Positions 16,679 to 24,499 of a stretch of 64,000 nucleotides of DNA are shown here, in pieces. Every line of letters starts with the position of its first letter. Position 1 is the first letter of the stretch. The translations under genes were made by a program, and so were the position numbers. The DNA is from Rhodospirillales bacterium (GTDB lineage Bacteria > Pseudomonadota > Alphaproteobacteria > Micavibrionales > Micavibrionaceae), in contig JACKJB010000001.1 in assembly GCA_020638155.1 (NCBI GenBank), forward strand, positions 806,001 to 870,000, given 5' to 3'. The notes under the pieces were generated by a model. The model ran no database searches. It was not told where the DNA came from and was given only the letters and a program-made list of their open reading frames with translations.

Positions 16679-18820
16679 GTGACAGTAGAGAGTGACATAA
16701 ATCAGGACATGCCGTGGCAGGAGGAGAGCCGCCTGAAAGCGTTCTGGGCTGCTGCCGGGGTGGAGGTCGCCGCGCAGCGTGAACGGCTGATCCTGTGGGT
16801 GCCGGTCTGGCTGGGCTGCGGGATCGGGCTGTATTTTTGCCTGCCGTTTGAGCCGCCGCTCTTTTTAGGTATCGGTGCGGTGGCTTTGCTGCTGGCGCTG
16901 TGGGCGCTGTTGTGGCCGCTGCGGGATTCTGAGAGCCTGCGCGGATATCTGGGGTGGCTGCTGATTGGCGCGCTCTCTTTAGGCGCTGCCGGGTTTTGCA
17001 GCGGGCAGATGCGTACGCATTTTGTCAGTACGCCGCTGCTGGCCAAAGCGCTTGACCCGGTTGATGTGGACGGGCGGCTGGTTGGGATTGACCGGCTGGA
17101 AGAGGGGCAGGGGACGCGAATTATTCTCGACCGGTTGGAGATTGAAAGGCTGGCGCCTGAAAAGACGCCGGAGCGGATACGGCTGAAGGTCCGGCAAACG
17201 GAGATTGACGCGCATATCGGCGACAGGGTGCATGTGCTTGCCGGGCTCAACCCGCCTTCTGCGCCGGTTGAGCCGTATGCGTTTGATTTCCAGCGCTATG
17301 CTTATTTCAAGAAGCTTGGCGCGTTCGGCTTTACCTATCGCGTGCCGGAAGTAACTGTTCCTGGTGATCCGGACGGGATCGGGCAGACGCTGGAGGAATT
17401 GCGCCAGCATGTGCGGGCGCGGATCGAGGCGGCGCTGCCTTACCCGGAAGCGGCGATCGCCGTGGCCCTGATGACCGGAGAGCGCACCGGGATTTCCGAA
17501 GAGGACTGGGAAGCGATGCGGGCCTCAGGGCTGGCGCATATGCTGGCGATTTCCGGGCTTCATGTCGGGCTGGTGGCCAGTGTGATTTTCATGTGTTGCC
17601 GCTTTGTGATGGCGGTGTTTCCTGGGTTTGCTTTGCGGCATCCGATCAAGAAATATGCCGCGCTGCTGGCGCTGCTCGGGGCGTTTTCTTATATGATGAT
17701 GGTCGGGATGACCATTCCGACGTTACGCGCCTTGTTAATGACCGGGACGGTGCTGGTCGCGATCATGCTGGACCGGATTCCCTTTTCCCTGCGGCTTGTG
17801 GCGATCGCGGCTTCGGTTATTTTGCTGGTGTTGCCGGAGTCGCTTCTGGGCGCGAGCTTCCAGATGTCGTTTGCCGCGGTGGCTAGCCTGATCTTCTTTT
17901 ATGAATTGATGCGCGGGCATTTGTCACGCTGGTACAGGCGGGCAGGGACGGTGCGGCGGCTGGCGCTGTATTTCTTTGGCGTGTGTATGACGACGGTGAT
18001 CGCGACGATTGCGACCGGGCCGTTCGGCCTGTTCCATTTCCAGCAATTCGCGGTTTACAGCCTGCTGTCCAATTTATTCGCCGTGCCGTTGATGGCGTTT
18101 TTAGTGATGCCGCCTGCGGTGTTTAGTTATGTCCTGATGCTGTGCGGGCTGGAGGAGTGGAGCCTTCATGTTTCCGGCTGGGCGATCAGGGCGATCCTTG
18201 ATATCGCGCACGGGGTTACGGCGATGCCGTTATCGACATGGACGCCGCCGGCCGCGCCGTTATCATCGCTGTTGTGCCTGGTTGGTGCCGCGCTTTTTAT
18301 CATGTTGTGGAAAGGCCGCGGGCGCTGGCTGGCGTTGCTGCCGTTGATAGCGAGCATTGTTATTGTTCTCACCGCACAAGGGCCGGATATTCTTGTGTCC
18401 TCTTCGGGGAAGCTGATCGGCCTGATCGATCGCGACCGGCAATTATGGGTGTCCACAAAGCGCAGTGACCGGTTTGATGCGGAAATCTGGGCGCGGCGGC
18501 ATGGTAGCGATCCGGAAGATATTCCCAAATGGGACAGCAATCCGGACATTCTCTGCGGGGAAGAAGGCTGCCGGACGAACTGGAACGGACGCGCCGTGGC
18601 TGTCAGTTATCATATCGCCGCACAGGCGGAGGATTGCGCGTGGGCGGATATCCTGATTACGCCGGAACCGATGAAAGCAAGGCCTTGCGATGCACCGGTT
18701 GTTATCGACCTGTTTGACCTGCGCGATCACGGGGCGCATGCAATCTGGCCGGATAACGCGGTGAAAAGCGTTGAGTCGGTCCGTGGCCACAGGCCGTGGA
18801 CGGTGTCGAACCGGCGTTAG
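16679..18820 (+). CDS. comEC: ComEC/Rec2-type DNA uptake channel
   Basis: Polytopic membrane protein for transport of single-stranded DNA, 713 aa from GTG 16679; ATG 16709 (MPWQEESR) is an alternative. Two N-terminal membrane helices precede a DUF4131-like OB region (about residues 110-240). The competence-domain core follows (MTGERTGISEEDWEAMRASG, LAHMLAISGLHVGL) with many membrane helices to about residue 560. The last 130 residues sit where other ComEC proteins have a metallo-beta-lactamase domain, but no HxHxDH motif is visible, so that part looks catalytically dead, as in other alphaproteobacterial versions. It is divergent from gltX and overlaps lexA convergently by 4 nt. Confidence 0.9.
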   Translation: MTVESDINQDMPWQEESRLKAFWAAAGVEVAAQRERLILWVPVWLGCGIGLYFCLPFEPPLFLGIGAVALLLALWALLWPLRDSESLRGYLGWLLIGALSLGAAGFCSGQMRTHFVSTPLLAKALDPVDVDGRLVGIDRLEEGQGTRIILDRLEIERLAPEKTPERIRLKVRQTEIDAHIGDRVHVLAGLNPPSAPVEPYAFDFQRYAYFKKLGAFGFTYRVPEVTVPGDPDGIGQTLEELRQHVRARIEAALPYPEAAIAVALMTGERTGISEEDWEAMRASGLAHMLAISGLHVGLVASVIFMCCRFVMAVFPGFALRHPIKKYAALLALLGAFSYMMMVGMTIPTLRALLMTGTVLVAIMLDRIPFSLRLVAIAASVILLVLPESLLGASFQMSFAAVASLIFFYELMRGHLSRWYRRAGTVRRLALYFFGVCMTTVIATIATGPFGLFHFQQFAVYSLLSNLFAVPLMAFLVMPPAVFSYVLMLCGLEEWSLHVSGWAIRAILDIAHGVTAMPLSTWTPPAAPLSSLLCLVGAALFIMLWKGRGRWLALLPLIASIVIVLTAQGPDILVSSSGKLIGLIDRDRQLWVSTKRSDRFDAEIWARRHGSDPEDIPKWDSNPDILCGEEGCRTNWNGRAVAVSYHIAAQAEDCAWADILITPEPMKARPCDAPVVIDLFDLRDHGAHAIWPDNAVKSVESVRGHRPWTVSNRR

Positions 18821-19500
18821 TGATACGTCCTATACAGGCTGACCAGTTTGCCTTGTATTTTTACCCGTTCCGGGTCGTATACTTGCGGTTCGTAGGTGCT
18901 GTTTTCCGGTTCCAGGATGATTTTATTGCCGGAACGGCGGAAGGTTTTCAGGGTGACTTCGGCATCATCGACGAGGGCGACGACGATCGTGCCGTTTTCC
19001 GCTGAGTCGACTTTTTTGATGATAACGATGTCGTGATCGTTGATCCCGGCTTCGACCATCGAGTCACCGTCAACTTCGAGGGCGTAATGTTCGCCGCCGG
19101 CCAGCAGGTGCGGTGGAATATCCACGGTCTGGCCTTCGTCGCGGATGGCTTCGATCGGGGTGCCTGCGGCGATGCGGCCGTAAAGCGGGATCGGTTCGAA
19201 ATTATTGGCGATATCGGCCAGGACGCTGCCGATGGCTTTGTGCTGTCCTGCCGCGGCGGTGTGGTCGTTCGCGCCGGGGGTGTAGCCTTCGGGCAGTTTT
19301 TTAACTTGAAGCGCGCGGGCGCGGTGCGGCAGGCGTTCGAGATAGCCGCGTTCGACAAGGCCGCTAATCAGGCGGTGGATGCCCGATTTTGATTTCAGGC
19401 CCAGTTCGGTTTTCATTTCCTCGAATGACGGGGCAACATCCCCTTCGGCCATTCGTTCATGGATCAGGATAAGCAGTTCGCGCTGTTTTTTCGTGAGCAT
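18817..19500 (-). CDS. lexA: SOS repressor LexA
   Basis: Self-cleaving repressor of the DNA damage response, 227 aa. An N-terminal winged-helix domain (residues 1-65; SKSGIHRLISGLVERGYLER) is joined to an S24 peptidase domain. The cleavage site is Ala112-Gly113 (GRIAAGTPI), the nucleophile Ser147 (DGDSMVEAG) and the general base Lys185 (VTLKTFRR). ATG 19500 (MLTKKQREL) is chosen because it is the family start and follows GGGG; a longer frame reaches 19548 but adds unconserved residues. It lies just downstream of trpC, with its own SOS-controlled promoter at 19580-19608. Confidence 0.97.
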   Translation of the reverse strand: MLTKKQRELLILIHERMAEGDVAPSFEEMKTELGLKSKSGIHRLISGLVERGYLERLPHRARALQVKKLPEGYTPGANDHTAAAGQHKAIGSVLADIANNFEPIPLYGRIAAGTPIEAIRDEGQTVDIPPHLLAGGEHYALEVDGDSMVEAGINDHDIVIIKKVDSAENGTIVVALVDDAEVTLKTFRRSGNKIILEPENSTYEPQVYDPERVKIQGKLVSLYRTYH

Positions 19501-19579
19501 AATCGACCCCGGCTTTGTTCTTGCTATATTCTGTTTACAGGACGGCAAATGGTGTGCTTGCCATATTTATACACTTTTT

Positions 19580-19608
19580 GTTCTACAAAAGTTCTGCTTT
19601 TGTGTCAA
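19580..19608 (-). promoter_or_regulatory. lexA promoter with alphaproteobacterial SOS box
   Basis: On the minus strand: perfect -35 TTGACA (19603-19608), a 17 nt spacer, and -10 TAGAAC (19580-19585). A GAAC-N7-GAAC element, the LexA box known from alphaproteobacteria, occupies 19580-19594; its second GAAC is part of the -10 hexamer. Bound LexA would therefore cover the -10 and half the spacer, the arrangement expected for autorepression. Confidence 0.85.
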
Positions 19609-19618
19609 GTCCCAGTCA

Positions 19619-20410
19619 TTAGCCGGTCATCAGGGTATGGACGGCGGCGGCGATGTCATCCTGCCGCATCAGGCTCTCACCAACGAGAAAGGCGTGGTAA
19701 CCGGCTTCATAGAGTGTGCTGAGTTCCTGGTGTGTGTAGATGCCGCTTTCGGCGACTTTGATCGCCGATTCGGGAATCATCGAGTAGAGGCGCTGCGATG
19801 TATTGATATCGACTTCGAGCGTGCCGAGATTGCGGTTATTAACGCCGATCATGGCTGTAGAAGCGAGCGGTAGGGCCCGTTCCAGTTCGGCTTCGTCGTG
19901 CACTTCAATGAGCACATCCATGCCAAGATCAAGGGCGGCGGCATGTAATTCGCCTGCCTGCGAATCGGACAGGGCGGCCATGATAATCAGGATGCAGTCA
20001 GCACCAAGGGCGCGGGATTCAAAGATCTGATAAGGATCGATCATGAAATCTTTGCGCAGGACGGGTAGGGCAACATTGGCCCGGACGGCTTTCAGATAGT
20101 CATCCTTGCCCTGAAAATACGGTTCGTCGGTTAAGACGGACAGGCAGGTCGCGCCGGAAGATTCATAAATCCGGGCGATTTGTACCGGGTCGAAATCTTC
20201 ACGGATGATGCCTTTGCTGGGTGACGCTTTTTTGACTTCGGCGATCAGGGCCGGGAGTCCGGCCTGCGCTTTTTGTTCAATTTTGTTTTTAAAACCGCGT
20301 GTTGGAGACTGCTCCTGAATCAATGGTTCAAGAGCGGATAACGGCATTTGGGACTGCATGGTCCGGATATGCGCCTGTTTGTCGGCGCAGATTTGGTTCA
20401 GGACGCTCAT
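19619..20410 (-). CDS. trpC: Indole-3-glycerol phosphate synthase
   Basis: Tryptophan synthesis, ring closure of CdRP; a TIM barrel of 263 aa. LPALIAEVKKASPSKGIIRE holds the catalytic Lys, and TCLSVLTDEPYFQG, LRKDFMIDPYQI and VGVNNRNLGT-like motifs follow (MIGVNNRNLGTLEVD). It overlaps trpD by 4 nt. It is monofunctional: no PRAI (TrpF) domain is fused. Confidence 0.96.
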   Translation of the reverse strand: MSVLNQICADKQAHIRTMQSQMPLSALEPLIQEQSPTRGFKNKIEQKAQAGLPALIAEVKKASPSKGIIREDFDPVQIARIYESSGATCLSVLTDEPYFQGKDDYLKAVRANVALPVLRKDFMIDPYQIFESRALGADCILIIMAALSDSQAGELHAAALDLGMDVLIEVHDEAELERALPLASTAMIGVNNRNLGTLEVDINTSQRLYSMIPESAIKVAESGIYTHQELSTLYEAGYHAFLVGESLMRQDDIAAAVHTLMTG

Positions 20411-21396
20411 GCGGTAAATTCCTTGTAACGGTTCAGGACGGCGATGGCCTTGCCTTCATCAATAGCGGCGGCGGCTTGTGCGGCCGCGTCTTTCAGGGCG
20501 GTATTGCCATGAATATTGAGGACGGCGGCGGTATTTGCCAGCACGATATCACGGTAGGCAGACGGCTTACCTTGCAGCAGCGCCGTTAAAGCGGCTGCGT
20601 TTTCTTCGGCCATACCGCCGCGTAAATCGTCTGCCGGGGAAACGGGCAGGCCGAAATCTTCCGGGGTGAGCGTCTTTGTGGTGATCGTGCCGTGATCGAG
20701 GATGGCGATATCTGTCGGCCCGGTGACGGTGATTTCATCAAGCCCGTCATGACCGTGGACCAGCCATGCTTTTTGCGTGCCGAGCCTGTCCAGCGTTTCG
20801 GCCATGGGGACGAGCCAGTGTTTATCGTAAACACCGATGAGCTGGAATTTCGTCCCGGCTGGGTTGGCGAGCGGGCCGAGCAGGTTGAAGATGGTGCGAA
20901 AACCGAGTTGCTTGCGGACGGGAACGACATGTTTTACCGCTTCGTGATGACGCGGGGCCATCAGGAAGCAAAAGCCGATTTCCGCCAGGGCCTGCTCCAG
21001 CTTTTCCAGCCTGGTGTCGAGATTAACGCCGAGGGCTTCGAGAACGTCGGCGGCACCGGACTTGGAGCTGGCGGCGCGGTTGCCGTGTTTGGCGATCGGG
21101 ACGCCGCAGGCTGCCGCGACCAGCGCGACGGCGGTTGAAATGTTATATGTGCCGATCCCGTCTCCGCCCGTGCCGCAGCAATCCAGCGCATCTGCGGGCG
21201 CGTTGATGGTGGACGCTTTTTCACGCATGACTTTGGCGGCGCCGGTGATTTCGTCAACGGTTTCGCCCCGCTGTGCCATGGCGGTCAGGAAGGCGGCCAT
21301 GTCTTCGGCGGATGCCTGACCGTCCATAATGCTATGCATGGCGGCGGCCATTTCGGATTCGGTTAAGCTGCGGTCGGTAATCAAAGAGGTGCTCAT
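20407..21396 (-). CDS. trpD: Anthranilate phosphoribosyltransferase
   Basis: Transfers phosphoribose from PRPP to anthranilate, 329 aa. The CGTGGDGIGTYNIST PRPP/magnesium loop lies near residue 73 and KHGNRAASSKSGAADVLEAL near residue 100. It overlaps trpG by 4 nt and trpC by 4 nt, so trpG-trpD-trpC are translated in a coupled way. Confidence 0.97.
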   Translation of the reverse strand: MSTSLITDRSLTESEMAAAMHSIMDGQASAEDMAAFLTAMAQRGETVDEITGAAKVMREKASTINAPADALDCCGTGGDGIGTYNISTAVALVAAACGVPIAKHGNRAASSKSGAADVLEALGVNLDTRLEKLEQALAEIGFCFLMAPRHHEAVKHVVPVRKQLGFRTIFNLLGPLANPAGTKFQLIGVYDKHWLVPMAETLDRLGTQKAWLVHGHDGLDEITVTGPTDIAILDHGTITTKTLTPEDFGLPVSPADDLRGGMAEENAAALTALLQGKPSAYRDIVLANTAAVLNIHGNTALKDAAAQAAAAIDEGKAIAVLNRYKEFTA

Positions 21397-21965
21397 GAGG
21401 TCAGGTCGATAAAGTTTTTCAAAAGCTGGTGGCCGTGCCCGGTGGCAATGCTTTCCGGGTGGAACTGCACACCGTGGATCGGTTTTGTTTTGTGGGCGAG
21501 GCCCATAATCTCGCCGTCTTCGGTTTCGGCGGTGATGAGCAGGTCATCCGGCAGGGTTTCCTTTTCAACGACGAGCGAATGATAACGCGTTGCCGGGTAA
21601 GGTGAGGGCAGGTCTTTGAAGACGCTTTGGCCTTTGTGAAAGATATTGGAGACTTTGCCGTGCATGGGCTGCGGCGCGCGGATGACTTTGCCGCCGAAAG
21701 CCTGTCCGATGGCCTGATGCCCAAGACAGACACCGAACAAGGGCAGGTCGTTTGCCGCGGCGAGGGTTATCAGCTCAAGGCAGATCCCGGCATGGTCCGG
21801 ATCGCCCGGGCCCGGAGAAATGATGACGGCCTGCGGCTTTTCGTCGATGACGCCTTGCGCGCTGATCTTATCGTTACGGATCACGCGGCACGGGGCTTCG
21901 AGGTCGCCCAGATACTGGACGAGGTTGTAGGTGAAGCTGTCATAGTTATCGATCAGAATAATCAT
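21393..21965 (-). CDS. trpG: Anthranilate synthase glutamine amidotransferase subunit
   Basis: Supplies ammonia to TrpE, 190 aa, class I glutamine amidotransferase. Nucleophile Cys80 lies in LFGVCLGHQAIGQAFGG, and the His/Glu pair in VQFHPESIATGHG. The trpG start is 1.04 kb from the end of trpE because a gene on the opposite strand lies between them. The first gene of trpGDC therefore needs its own promoter or read-through across that gene. Confidence 0.96.
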   Translation of the reverse strand: MIILIDNYDSFTYNLVQYLGDLEAPCRVIRNDKISAQGVIDEKPQAVIISPGPGDPDHAGICLELITLAAANDLPLFGVCLGHQAIGQAFGGKVIRAPQPMHGKVSNIFHKGQSVFKDLPSPYPATRYHSLVVEKETLPDDLLITAETEDGEIMGLAHKTKPIHGVQFHPESIATGHGHQLLKNFIDLTS

Positions 21966-22056
21966 GCCCTGTTATGGCTCAGGATGCATAAAAAACGCAA
22001 GGATGATTTGTGCGAATCTCTTTTCCTTTTGGCGGCGCGGGCTTATCTTTATTGGT

Positions 22057-23070
22057 ATGAGCAATCGCAGTTACGGTCACGGCCACCTGAAATTCCTGAT
22101 TATTGCTGTTTTCCTTATGGTGATAATGGACCGTTTTGTATTGGGTGGGACGCGGCCTTATATCGAGGATGTGCGGGAAAACGCGACCGTGCAGGCCGAA
22201 TCCTATACGGCACCGGTTGTTTACGAGGTTCCTTCGGAAAGGTCCTATGAGCTGGCAAAGCTGGCTCCGGAGGTTAAAATTCCGGAATTACCGGAATACG
22301 AGCCTCTACCGCAATGGAAACAGAACGCAGTGCCTGTCGATGTGGGGGCGGAGTGGCCTAAAATCGTGATTGTGATTGATGATCTGGGGGTGAGTCATAA
22401 ATATTCGGAGCAGATTATCGCCCTGCCGGGGCCGTTGACGCTGGCCTTTTTGCCTTATGCCGATGGCGTTGCCGCGATGGCGCAGGACGGGAAGGCGCAG
22501 GGGCATGAGCTGATGGTGCATATGCCGATGGAGCCGATGAATGCGGATCTGGACCCCGGTGATATTTACTTGAGCACTGACCAGTCGCAGGATGAGTTTA
22601 GCGCGATGCTGGATAGAGGGTTGTCGGCTTTTGATGGATATGTCGGAATCAATAACCATATGGGCAGCCGCCTGACGCAGGACAAGCAGGCGATGCGACG
22701 GGTGATGTTGGAATTGAAAGAGCGGGGATTGCTGTTCCTTGATTCCCGGACGATTGCCACTACTGTTGGGGCAGAGACGGCTGCGGCGGCAGGGATTCCT
22801 TATGCGCAGCGCGATGTGTTCCTGGATCACGACCCGTCGCTTGAAGGGGTGCGTAAGGCGCTGCAGAAGACGGAGGATATGGCTCTGGAACACGGGGTGG
22901 CGATCGCGATCGGCCACCCGAAGCCGCATACGATCGAGGGGCTGCGGGAATGGCTGCCGACTCTGGCGGGGAAGGGGATCGCGCTGGTTCCGATCAGTGC
23001 TGTGGTTACGACGATGCCTGACGCTTTTTCATCTGCGCCGCCTCAATCGCCAGAGCTGCCGCATCCATAA
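22057..23070 (+). CDS. Divergent polysaccharide deacetylase family protein (YibQ-like)
   Basis: 337 aa from ATG 22057; an upstream ATG at 21964 would add a poor 31-residue leader overlapping trpG. An N-terminal membrane anchor (FLIIAVFLMVIM) and a periplasmic linker precede a NodB-like fold. Family motifs are VIVIDDLGVS near residue 107, MVHMPMEPM, VGINNHMGSRLTQ, LLFLDSRT, and AIAIGHPKPHTIEGL. The family is often near envelope-division genes; its substrate is not established. It sits on the strand opposite trpE and trpG, and its 3' end overlaps the trpE 3' end by 65 nt. Confidence 0.88.
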   Translation: MSNRSYGHGHLKFLIIAVFLMVIMDRFVLGGTRPYIEDVRENATVQAESYTAPVVYEVPSERSYELAKLAPEVKIPELPEYEPLPQWKQNAVPVDVGAEWPKIVIVIDDLGVSHKYSEQIIALPGPLTLAFLPYADGVAAMAQDGKAQGHELMVHMPMEPMNADLDPGDIYLSTDQSQDEFSAMLDRGLSAFDGYVGINNHMGSRLTQDKQAMRRVMLELKERGLLFLDSRTIATTVGAETAAAAGIPYAQRDVFLDHDPSLEGVRKALQKTEDMALEHGVAIAIGHPKPHTIEGLREWLPTLAGKGIALVPISAVVTTMPDAFSSAPPQSPELPHP

Positions 23071-24499
23071 TCGCGCGGGCTTTGTTGCAGCTTTCCTGGT
23101 ATTCGGAGGCAGGGTCGCTATCGACGACGACGCCGGCGCCGGCCTGCATATAAAGGGTGCCGTCTTTGACCAGGGCTGTGCGCAGGGCGATACAGGTATC
23201 GACATCACCGTCACCGGCGAGATAGCCGATGCAGCCGCCGTAAAAACTGCGGGCCAGCGGTTCGAGTTCGTCGATAATCTGCATCGCGCGGATTTTCGGT
23301 GCGCCGCTGACGGTTCCGGCGGGGAACCCGGCGAACAGGGCATCGAGCGCGGTTTTGTCATTGCTGAGCCTGCCTTCGACGTTGGAGACGATATGCATGA
23401 CATGGGAGTAATATTCGATCGTGAACTGGTCGGTGACGGTGACGCTGCCGGTTTTTGCGACCCGGCCGATATCGTTGCGGGCGAGGTCGAGCAGCATCAG
23501 GTGTTCGGAGCGTTCTTTTTCATCGGCGAGCAGTTCTTCGGACAGGGCTTTGTCTTCGGCGGCGGTTTGTCCGCGTTTTCTTGTCCCGGCGATCGGGCGG
23601 ATGGTCATTGTACCGTCGCGCATGCGGACGAGAATTTCGGGACTGGAGCCGACGAGGGCGAAATCATCAAACTTCAGGTGAAACAGGAACGGGGACGGGT
23701 TGATCCGGCGCAGGGCCCTGTATAGCTCGAATGACGGCAGGTCGAACGGCATCGAAAAGCGTAAGGACGGGACGAACTGGAAGATGTCCCCGGCGCGGAT
23801 ATAGTCGATGCCTTTGCGCACGGCGTCCTGATATTCCTCGGGACTGGAGTCCTGCGATACGGGCGGCAGGGAGTCGTAACGGGTTTCGATTTGTTCGAGG
23901 CAGGACGGCAGGGCCCCGTTCAGTTTTTCCTGTGCCTGATCCAGCAGCGCTGCGGCTTCATCATAAATTTCACGGGCCGGGCGGTCGCAGTTTTTAGCGT
24001 GTTGCCGGACGGGGACGCTGAGGCAGATCATGCTGCGGACATTGTCGAAAATAACCATCAGGGTCGGACGCATCAGGCTGGCGTCGGGAATGCCAATAGG
24101 GTCCGGGTTATCGTTCGGAATATCTTCGATCAGGCGGATCATGCCATAACCAAGATTGCCGAAAAGGCCCGAAGCGGCCATAGGTGGCATGTCTTCGCCG
24201 ATGATATCGATCCGGCTGTCTTCGAGGTGATGTTTAAGGTCTTCCAGCGGAGAAGCTGTTCGCGCCTGATCCGGGTGACGCCAGACCAGGTCAGGTTTTA
24301 AGCCGATCGCGGAATAGCGGCCCAGCACCGCGCCGCCTTCGACAGACTCCAGAAGGAAGCAATAAGGTTCGTCATGGCATAGTTTCAGGTACGCCGAAAC
24401 CGGGGTTTCAAGGTCGGCAGCCGCCCAGCGCCAGACAAGCTGGCTTTTGCCCGCGGTGAAGTTTTTTTCGAAGCTGTCGTAATCGGCAGGTTTACTCAT
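23006..24499 (-). CDS. trpE: Anthranilate synthase component I
   Basis: Converts chorismate to anthranilate, 497 aa. An N-terminal regulatory domain is followed by the chorismate-binding domain: IRPIAGTRKRG, LLDLARNDIGRV, HIVSNVEGRL, FPAGTVSGAPKIRAM and FYGGCIGYL. Its ATG overlaps the ppiD stop (TAATG), so both are probably one transcript; ppiD upstream of trpE is usual in alphaproteobacteria. The 3' end overlaps the antisense deacetylase gene by 65 nt. Confidence 0.97.
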   Translation of the reverse strand: MSKPADYDSFEKNFTAGKSQLVWRWAAADLETPVSAYLKLCHDEPYCFLLESVEGGAVLGRYSAIGLKPDLVWRHPDQARTASPLEDLKHHLEDSRIDIIGEDMPPMAASGLFGNLGYGMIRLIEDIPNDNPDPIGIPDASLMRPTLMVIFDNVRSMICLSVPVRQHAKNCDRPAREIYDEAAALLDQAQEKLNGALPSCLEQIETRYDSLPPVSQDSSPEEYQDAVRKGIDYIRAGDIFQFVPSLRFSMPFDLPSFELYRALRRINPSPFLFHLKFDDFALVGSSPEILVRMRDGTMTIRPIAGTRKRGQTAAEDKALSEELLADEKERSEHLMLLDLARNDIGRVAKTGSVTVTDQFTIEYYSHVMHIVSNVEGRLSNDKTALDALFAGFPAGTVSGAPKIRAMQIIDELEPLARSFYGGCIGYLAGDGDVDTCIALRTALVKDGTLYMQAGAGVVVDSDPASEYQESCNKARAIMDAAALAIEAAQMKKRQASS

